A DNA stretch of 7,517 nt. It comes from Calditrichota bacterium. GTDB taxonomy: Bacteria; Calditrichota; Calditrichia; RBG-13-44-9; J075. Under the pieces are notes generated by a model, which was given only the letters and a program-made list of their open reading frames with translations, made no database searches and was not told where the DNA came from. Made by a program: the position numbers and the translations under genes. Location of the stretch: contig JAJRYW010000664.1 of assembly GCA_024275555.1 (NCBI GenBank), forward strand, positions 1 through 7,517, in the 5' to 3' direction. Shown piece by piece: positions 1 through 4,262 of this stretch; positions within the stretch are counted from its first letter, which is position 1, and every line of letters begins with the position of its first letter.

Positions 1-598
1 CCACCGGGCGGGATTTGAACCGATCCATTTGCTTGCGGTAATCCATCCCGCCGTAGACAGGAGCAACGCTGAGACGGCTGTATTTTCCTAAAGCGTGGGC
101 GTCTTTGGAAATCTGGATGATCAGTTCCCGGGTGGGGGCAATAATCAGGGCCCGGGGGTAGCCGGAACGCGGCTTGGCCGGCTTGCGCTGCAACCGGGTT
201 AATACGGCAATTAAAAAAGCCGCCGTTTTTCCTGTGCCGGTTTGCGCTTTACCGGTGGTATCCTTCCCGGAAAGAGTGTTCTCCAGGGTGTCCGCCTGGA
301 TGGGAGTGCAGTATTCAAATCCCAGGTCGTAAATACCGTGCATGATGTTTTCCGGGATATCAAAATCCTGAAAACGCTTGCGGCCCTCCCGGGGCTCTAC
401 GGAAAACTGACTGGCGTCCCAGAGGGGAGCGGCGGCGTCTTTCTGCTTTTGAGGATGTTTCTTGCCGGAGGGCCTGCGCCGCTCCTGCACAGAGCGTTTT
501 GGCGGCGGAGCGGCTGGTGTTGAAATTCTTTTAGGGGGCTGTTCTGTCTCTGGTGAACGAAATTTGTTCTTAATCGTCTTAATAAAGCGCTTGAGCAA
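1..598 (-). CDS. DEAD-box ATP-dependent RNA helicase, RhlB-like (N-terminal part; runs off the left edge)
   Basis: ATP-dependent RNA-unwinding enzyme of the cytoplasm; RhlB-type members help RNA decay and remodelling. I translated the reverse complement: 199 codons are in the window and the rest, including the DEAD and SAT motifs and the second RecA domain, lies beyond position 1. Residues 1-70 form a basic, Pro/Lys/Arg-rich tail with no fold, as in many RhlB/RhlE proteins. The Q motif follows (upstream Phe76, then GFEYCTPIQ at 93-101 with Gln101), then Walker A AQTGTGKT (118-125), motif Ia PTREL (155-159) and YGG (182-184). The CTPIQ and YGG-x-x-Y-x-KQ wording resembles RhlB more than RhlE. 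The start is the TTG at 598-596: AAGGAG (611-606) sits 7 nt upstream, and an in-frame TGA (637-635) closes the frame. The next in-frame ATG is inside the Q-motif region, so it is too late. The family is sure; the subfamily less so. Confidence 0.93.
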   Translation of the reverse strand, partial: MLKRFIKTIKNKFRSPETEQPPKRISTPAAPPPKRSVQERRRPSGKKHPQKQKDAAAPLWDASQFSVEPREGRKRFQDFDIPENIMHGIYDLGFEYCTPIQADTLENTLSGKDTTGKAQTGTGKTAAFLIAVLTRLQRKPAKPRSGYPRALIIAPTRELIIQISKDAHALGKYSRLSVAPVYGGMDYRKQMDRFKSRPV

Positions 599-638
599 AA
601 AGGTTCTCCTTCCTGGTAGATCGCATAATCCGGGTCAT
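579..638 (-). CDS. Possible 19-codon leader ORF overlapping the helicase start
   Basis: A short ORF, MTRIMRSTRKENLFAQALY, begins at the ATG at 638-636 behind a strong Shine-Dalgarno sequence (GAGGAG at 650-645, 6 nt spacer). It ends at 579, that is 20 nt inside the helicase gene in another frame. Such an overlap is typical of translational coupling: ribosomes that finish the leader could feed the weak TTG start of the helicase. No homology is recognised. It could be chance, or the two frames could be the two sides of a small frameshift at the helicase N-terminus. The TTG reading gives a normal RhlB-like beginning (MLKRFIK), so I prefer that for the helicase. Confidence 0.3.
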   Translation of the reverse strand: MTRIMRSTRKENLFAQALY

Positions 639-658
639 TCTTAACTCCTCCCTGTCCG

Positions 659-676
659 GCCGGTTCGACGACCGGC
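659..676. other. Small inverted repeat in the helicase 5' leader
   Basis: GCCGGT (659-664) and ACCGGC (671-676) are perfect 6-bp arms around a 6-nt loop. The repeat lies between the proposed helicase promoter and its start codon, so it would form a hairpin in the helicase mRNA leader. No T run follows on either strand, so it is not an intrinsic terminator. Its role is unknown and it may be chance in GC-rich DNA. Confidence 0.3.
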
Positions 677-713
677 TGACAGCATTTAACGGCGGCCGGA
701 AAAATTTAGAACT

Positions 714-742
714 AAAATAATCGATTTTCTTTCCCAGTGCAA
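714..742 (-). promoter_or_regulatory. Candidate promoter for the helicase gene
   Basis: Read on the minus strand, TTGCAC (742-737) and TATTTT (719-714) are separated by exactly 17 nt. The match to a sigma-70 type -35/-10 pair is partial (3 of 6 and 4 of 6). Transcription would start near 707 and give a leader of about 110 nt containing the hairpin at 659-676 and the leader ORF. It is the best pair I saw in the divergent region for this direction, but promoters of FCB bacteria often depart from this consensus. Confidence 0.3.
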
Positions 743-757
743 GCATCATTCCTGTAC

Positions 758-772
758 CGAAAATGATTTTCG
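758..772. promoter_or_regulatory. Perfect 7-bp palindrome, possible operator
   Basis: CGAAAAT (758-764), a central G, then ATTTTCG (766-772) form a perfect odd-centred palindrome just upstream of the proposed helicase -35 box. Size and symmetry suit a dimeric regulator, but no partner site or known regulator was recognised and AT-rich palindromes this short arise by chance. Confidence 0.22.
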
Positions 773-1133
773 TATCGGGGGGAATTTTAATATATTGGGT
801 GTTCCGGAGTTTTCGGGCCGTTCCGGGCGCACAAGGCCCCTCGGAATCCCTAACGGTCGGGTTATTTTTCGGCAAGCCGCCCGGAGATATAAATGACGAC
901 AACCTGTTGGTTTCCGTCGCCCCTTCTCCAACAGGCAGGCTCGAAGCGCCGGCGAAAACCGGGATAAGGGAATATACGACAAACGGGGCGCCTTTGCAGA
1001 AAGGCCCGGGCTGCGGCCGGTTTGTTCTGGCAAATTAGAAATAAAAGCTTTTCCCCTTTGCCTCCATTGATCGCGCTTATATAAAAAATCGATCGGCAAT
1101 AATCTTTGAACCTGTTTAGTTCCGGGCATTTCG

Positions 1134-1139
1134 TATATT
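1134..1139 (+). promoter_or_regulatory. Possible -10 box for the peptidase gene
   Basis: TATATT matches the -10 consensus at 5 of 6 positions and lies about 60 nt before the peptidase start, inside an AT-rich patch. No good -35 box is at 16-18 nt: the closest, TTGAAC at 1106-1111, is 22 nt away. It also does not fit the Bacteroidetes -7 element exactly. Weak evidence. Confidence 0.25.
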
Positions 1140-1188
1140 TTGCAGGCTGAAGAGCAATTAATTCATAAGGAAAGAACTAATGCAAAGC

Positions 1189-1194
1189 AGGAGG
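1189..1194 (+). promoter_or_regulatory. Consensus Shine-Dalgarno of the peptidase gene
   Basis: AGGAGG, a perfect anti-16S match, ends 7 nt before the ATG at 1202 and fixes that start codon. The hydrophobic signal sequence begins directly after it. Confidence 0.85.
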
Positions 1195-1201
1195 GTGTGC
1201 G

Positions 1202-3367
1202 ATGACTCGTGTAATAGTCCTATGGTTAATCTTGATCCTGACCGGGGTAATTATGGCGAAAGATAAAATGGATTCGGCGAAAAAACTTTTCCAGATAGAA
1301 GATGTCGCTTCGTTTTCGGTGCTCAACTATTTTCCCAGGGGAGTGGAATGGCTTCCCGAAGCCGGTATGCTTTCCTTGCTGGAGCGGGAGGACCAGCAGG
1401 CCCCCTGGCAGCTATACCTGGTCGACGCCCGTAACGGCTCCCGGAGCCGGTTATTGTCCGGCCCGGATTTGCTGATCCCGGGCCGCGATCCTGAAAAGCG
1501 TTTCCAGCTCTCCGATTATTTTTGGCTGCCCGGGCAAGCCGCCCTGGTCGCCCTGGAAGAGGGCGATATCTGGCAATATCGTTTTGCCGAAAAATCCTGG
1601 CGGCAACTGACCCGCACCGGCAACAACAGCGAGTTAGCCGCCTCGCCGGATTTTCGCTACCTCTCCTTTGTACGCGAGAACGATCTTTATGTCTACGACC
1701 TTACCCAAAATACGATTCAGCGCCTCAGCGAAGGCGGTTCGGAGACCATCCTGAACGGCAAACTGGACTGGCTCTACCAGGAAGAATTGGTGGGGCGGGG
1801 TAAATTCAAAGCTTATTTTTGGTCGCCCAACTCGGAGAAGATTGCCTACCTGCAGTTTGACCAGTCGCAGGTGCCCCGTTATCCCCTGGTGGATTGGTCG
1901 GCGGTGCACCCCGGCGTGGAGTGGATGCGCTACCCCAAAGCCGGCGATCCCAACTCCCGGGTAAAATTAGCCGTGGTGGACCTGGCCAGCCGCCAAACCA
2001 CCTGGATCGACCCCGGCGAGCAGCAGGATTTTTACATCCCCCGGGTCTATTGGCTACCCTCCGGCGAGGAACTGGCCTTTATGGCGCTGGATCGCCGCCA
2101 GCAAAACCTGGAATTTCGCTTTGCCGATATTTCCAGCGGCAACAGCCGGGTAGTGCTCTCCGAAAGCGATCCGCATTGGATCAATATTGGCGATTATGTG
2201 CACTTCTATAAGGATCAGGAAGCTTTTTTATGGGCCTCGGAGCGCAGCGGATATAATCATCTCTATCTCTATGATTATAAGGGCAAACTCCTCTCTACAA
2301 TTACTTCCGGGGAGTGGTATGTAGACCAACTCGAAGGCGTCGACGAAACCAACGACTGGATTTATTTTACCTCCACGGAAAAAGATTTGCGCGAGCGCCA
2401 TCTCTACCGGGTGCACCGCAGCGGCAAAGGAAAAACACGGCTGACCCGTGCAGACGGCGCCCACCGCATCGAGATGGGCCGCCGCTCGGAATTCTACCTG
2501 GACCAGTTCTCCAGCACCGTCCTGCCCTTCCAGGCAACACTGCACCAAAGCGACGGCAAGCAGACCGCGATGCTGGTAGAACCGGATCAAACCTACTCGG
2601 AGGAGTACGCCTATTCCGCCCCGGAGTTGTTCGAGTTCACCGGCGCCAACGGTCTGACTTATTACGCCAGCATGATCAAGCCGCCGGATTTTGATCCCGG
2701 CCAGGAATACCCGGTGCTGATCTACACCTACGGAGGGCCTCACGCCCAGGTAGTGCGCAATGATTTCCCCCGGCTGTGGCACGCCCTCCTGGCGCAAAAG
2801 GGATACATCGTCTTCAAAATGGACAACCGGGGCGCCGCCGGACGCGGCCATGCCTGGGAAACCCCGATTTATCAACAGATGGGCCGATACGAGTTGGAAG
2901 ATCAGTTGGAAGGAGTAAATTATCTGAAGTCCTTGTCCTACGTCGATTCTGAGCGGCTCGGAATTTGGGGATGGAGCTACGGGGGCTACATGACCCTCTA
3001 TGCGCTGACCCACAGCAAGGTCTTCAAAACCGGGATTTCCGTGGCGCCGGTGACCGACTGGCGTTATTACGACACCGCTTACACCGAGCGCTATATGGGG
3101 CTGCCCTCGGAAAACCCGGACGGCTACCGGGACAGCGCTCCCCGGAATGCGGCGGCGGACCTGCACGGCAAGCTGCTGCTGGTGCATGGCAGCGGGGACG
3201 ACAATGTGCACTTCCAGCAAACCGTGCAGATGGCCGACGCCCTGATCGAAGCCGGAAAACAATTCCGGATGATGGTTTACCCCAACCAGAAACACGGCAT
3301 CGCCGCCAGGAAAGACCGGCGCCATCTCTACCAAATGATGACGGATTTTATCCTGGAGAATTTGTGA
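1202..3367 (+). CDS. Dipeptidyl peptidase IV (peptidase family S9B), exported
   Basis: Serine exopeptidase that removes N-terminal X-Pro (or X-Ala) dipeptides from peptides, most likely in the periplasm. Residues 1-19 are a signal peptide (hydrophobic VIVLWLILILTGVIMA, then charged KDK; no lipobox Cys). The beta-propeller spans about 40-470. It carries DWLYQEE (189-195), whose Glu194-Glu195 match the pair that holds the substrate amino end in human DPP4 (Glu205/206), and later YPKAG. The alpha/beta-hydrolase domain fills about 480-721: YGGP with oxyanion Tyr510, GWSYGGY with nucleophile Ser592, YYDTAYTERYMGLP, HGSGDDNVHF with Asp666, and KHGIA with His698. The Asp-His spacing of 32 equals that of human DPP4. 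The 721-residue length is normal for the family and nothing is broken. The gene appears to be a single transcription unit with its own strong ribosome binding site and a hairpin behind it. A substrate preference other than proline is possible. Confidence 0.97.
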   Translation: MTRVIVLWLILILTGVIMAKDKMDSAKKLFQIEDVASFSVLNYFPRGVEWLPEAGMLSLLEREDQQAPWQLYLVDARNGSRSRLLSGPDLLIPGRDPEKRFQLSDYFWLPGQAALVALEEGDIWQYRFAEKSWRQLTRTGNNSELAASPDFRYLSFVRENDLYVYDLTQNTIQRLSEGGSETILNGKLDWLYQEELVGRGKFKAYFWSPNSEKIAYLQFDQSQVPRYPLVDWSAVHPGVEWMRYPKAGDPNSRVKLAVVDLASRQTTWIDPGEQQDFYIPRVYWLPSGEELAFMALDRRQQNLEFRFADISSGNSRVVLSESDPHWINIGDYVHFYKDQEAFLWASERSGYNHLYLYDYKGKLLSTITSGEWYVDQLEGVDETNDWIYFTSTEKDLRERHLYRVHRSGKGKTRLTRADGAHRIEMGRRSEFYLDQFSSTVLPFQATLHQSDGKQTAMLVEPDQTYSEEYAYSAPELFEFTGANGLTYYASMIKPPDFDPGQEYPVLIYTYGGPHAQVVRNDFPRLWHALLAQKGYIVFKMDNRGAAGRGHAWETPIYQQMGRYELEDQLEGVNYLKSLSYVDSERLGIWGWSYGGYMTLYALTHSKVFKTGISVAPVTDWRYYDTAYTERYMGLPSENPDGYRDSAPRNAAADLHGKLLLVHGSGDDNVHFQQTVQMADALIEAGKQFRMMVYPNQKHGIAARKDRRHLYQMMTDFILENL

Positions 3368-3399
3368 TCCGTCGTTTCAGAAAATGTGATGCATAGAAC

Positions 3400-3421
3400 C
3401 GAAGCGCTTTCGCGCACTTCG
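3400..3421 (+). other. Imperfect hairpin after the peptidase stop
   Basis: CGAAGCGC (3400-3407) pairs with GCG plus CTTCG (3412-3414 and 3417-3421) around a TTTC loop, with a two-base CA bulge. It starts 32 nt after the stop codon and precedes the larger perfect hairpin. It has no T run and may only stabilise the mRNA 3' end. Confidence 0.35.
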
Positions 3422-3448
3422 CCGCAAAAACAAGCGGTCTTCGACAAA

Positions 3449-3483
3449 GCAAATCGACTCCCGGCCGGCGGGAGTCGATTTGC
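3449..3483. terminator. Perfect 15-bp hairpin behind the peptidase gene, without a T tract
   Basis: GCAAATCGACTCCCG (3449-3463) and CGGGAGTCGATTTGC (3469-3483) are exact inverse complements around the 5-nt loop GCCGG. It lies 81 nt after the peptidase stop codon, where a transcript end is expected. On the plus strand it is followed by CGCCCCC, not Ts, so it is not a standard intrinsic terminator. On the minus strand only a short TTTG follows. It could be a U-tract-independent terminator, an RNA stabiliser or a bidirectional end signal. The structure is certain; the function is inferred. Confidence 0.6.
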
Positions 3484-3620
3484 CGCCCCCACGCGGCTAA
3501 GTGGATTAAGCCAACTTCTTTGACAGGATGTATTTGCGCCGCAGATTGTTTTATAGACCCGTGAATTAGTATGAAAATGAAATTGTTTAAATATGATGAA
3601 CGAGTTTCCCATGAAAACTC

Positions 3621-3673
3621 CCCACCCCGGCCCTCCCCGAAATCGGGGTGGGAGGCCGGTTTCCCTCCCGGCC
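3621..3673. repeat. Cluster of GC-rich palindromes (CCCCGA/TCGGGG and GGCCGG/CCGGCC)
   Basis: CCCCGA (3635-3640) and TCGGGG (3643-3648) pair around AA. The stem can be prolonged with bulges by CCGGCC on the left and GGCCGG on the right. The right GGCCGG (3654-3659) can instead pair with CCGGCC at 3668-3673, giving two competing folds. This is the style of REP or MITE-like intergenic elements, but copy number elsewhere cannot be seen from this window. Confidence 0.5.
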
Positions 3674-3690
3674 AGGAGGATGTTGCAGAA

Positions 3691-3772
3691 TGTCATTCCC
3701 GAATGCTTTTATCGGGAATCCACTACCACAAGCTCATAGATCCCCGCTTATCCCGCCCGACCGGGAGCGGGA
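3691..3772. repeat. Double palindromic intergenic repeat (REP-like)
   Basis: First unit: ATTCCCGA (3695-3702) and TCGGGAAT (3712-3719), perfect 8-bp arms around a 9-nt loop. Second unit: TCCCGC (3751-3756) and GCGGGA (3767-3772), with a GC-rich centre. A linker containing AAGCTCATAGATCCCCG joins them. The type TCATTCCCG...CGGGAATCC followed by a TAGATCCCCG half is, from general experience, a common dispersed intergenic palindrome in FCB and other bacteria. That it is multicopy here is inference. Confidence 0.5.
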
Positions 3773-3811
3773 AGGACAGAATTGGGAAGCTTTTGAGTAA
3801 ATTTGCAACAG

Positions 3812-3827
3812 CCTCCCAGCCGGGAGG
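3812..3827. repeat. Short GC-rich hairpin
   Basis: CCTCCC (3812-3817) and GGGAGG (3822-3827) are perfect 6-bp arms around AGCC. The purine-rich ATTAAGGGGGGA follows. It belongs in style to the neighbouring palindrome cluster and has no T run. Confidence 0.4.
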
Positions 3828-3913
3828 GATTAAGGGGGGACATTACTATGGCAGGAAGGCAACTACAAAAATACATTTCATTTTATCGGAAACTAATTCA
3901 CGTCTCAATAAAA

Positions 3914-3980
3914 CCGTTTACCAATGCCAGCTCCAACGGAGCTCCGCCGCGTTGGGGCGGCATCCCCTTGGGAGAAACGG
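3914..3980. repeat. 67-bp element with inverted ends and nested hairpins
   Basis: CCGTTT (3914-3919) and AAACGG (3975-3980) bound a segment containing AGCTCC-AAC-GGAGCT (3929-3943), CCAACG/CGTTGG (3933-3938 and 3950-3955) and GCCGC/GCGGC (3946-3950 and 3957-3961). The inner arms overlap, so folds compete. The pattern is that of a small non-coding palindromic element (MITE or REP type). No target-site duplication is obvious and copy number is unknown. Confidence 0.42.
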
Positions 3981-3981
3981 C

Positions 3982-4016
3982 CCTGAAGCGCTGACGCTCT
4001 TTTTGACCCATTCAGG
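3982..4016 (+). terminator. Weak terminator-like structure
   Basis: AGCG-CTGA-CGCT (3987-3998) is followed by C and five Ts (4000-4004). CCTGAA (3982-3987) and TTCAGG (4011-4016) can pair outside it. A 4-bp stem is too short to be convincing, and the T run also overlaps the proposed -35 box of the next gene. Confidence 0.2.
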
Positions 4017-4032
4017 TTATTGAATTCATAAA
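4003..4032 (+). promoter_or_regulatory. Candidate promoter for the secreted T9SS-cargo gene
   Basis: TTGACC (4003-4008) and CATAAA (4027-4032) lie 18 nt apart in an otherwise AT-rich stretch and match the sigma-70 boxes at 5 of 6 and 4 of 6 positions. Transcription would start near 4040, giving a leader of about 60 nt before the ATG at 4098. It is the best pair in this gap. Confidence 0.35.
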
Positions 4033-4097
4033 ACAAGTTGCGTAACTTCAGGTGAACCCAGGATGATGAGATAACCGCGTTTGCCAGAGGGGGCCGT

Positions 4098-4262
4098 ATG
4101 AAACAACGCAACGTACACCTGGTTTTTGCAGCGTTATTTCTTTTGCTTACCACATTTTCCTTCAGCCAAACCAAAAAAACTCCGCCGCTCTCCAAGACCT
4201 CTTTTTTTTGGGGACTCCACCTTGCTGAATGTAAACCGCTTTTCCTACTGGATTTCCAATGA
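4098..4262 (+). other. Signal-peptide reading frame (54 codons) upstream of the frame break
   Basis: As read literally, translation from the ATG at 4098 makes a 54-residue product: the signal peptide, then KKTPPLSKTSFFWG, then 15 out-of-frame residues ending at the TGA at 4260-4262. Only about 37 codons belong to the real protein. If the frame break is genuine and uncorrected, the large protein is not made or is not exported. Confidence 0.7.

Larger units (their letters stand above)
599..1201. other. Divergent intergenic region without a convincing gene
   Basis: About 600 bp separates the leftward helicase from the rightward peptidase. Long open frames exist here on both strands (for example 763-1038 plus and 746-1129 minus), but their translations are rich in Pro, Arg and Gly, show no motif and lack convincing ribosome binding sites. 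I see no tRNA, riboswitch or transposon end. It probably holds both divergent promoters and their leaders. Confidence 0.6.
3368..4097. other. Repeat-rich intergenic region
   Basis: About 730 bp with no convincing gene. The frames at 3571-4023, 3803-3994 and the minus strand frame at 3328-3696 translate the palindromes into Pro/Gly/Ser/Arg-rich strings without family resemblance. The content is a hairpin behind the peptidase gene, a dense block of GC-rich palindromes, a 67-bp element with inverted ends, and a promoter-like pair before the secreted-protein gene. Confidence 0.6.

Noticed and set aside
242..644. Plus-strand frames opposite the helicase (242-523 and 462-644)
   Set aside because: The minus strand here carries an unmistakable DEAD-box helicase; these are its shadows.
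860..885. Intrinsic terminator around TAAC...GTTA followed by five Ts
   Set aside because: The stem is only 4 bp and no plus-strand gene lies upstream that would need it.
763..1038. 91-codon plus-strand frame in the helicase-peptidase gap
   Set aside because: No homology or ribosome binding site, skewed Gly/Pro/Ser composition, and overlapping minus-strand frames of the same quality; probably non-coding.
2228..3334. Long open frame of 368 codons on the minus strand inside the peptidase gene
   Set aside because: It mirrors the codon structure of the strongly supported plus-strand DPP-IV gene, shows no family motif and has no ribosome binding site; it is an antisense shadow.
3571..4023. 150-codon plus-strand frame in the second gap
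   Set aside because: It translates the palindromic repeats into Pro/Ser/Gly-rich low-complexity residues and overlaps a candidate promoter; no sign of a protein.
4126..4209. TTG at 4126 as the true start of the large secreted protein
   Set aside because: It gives an N-terminus with no signal peptide and no ribosome binding site, although the protein ends in an export-dependent sorting domain; the ATG at 4098 in the other frame supplies both.
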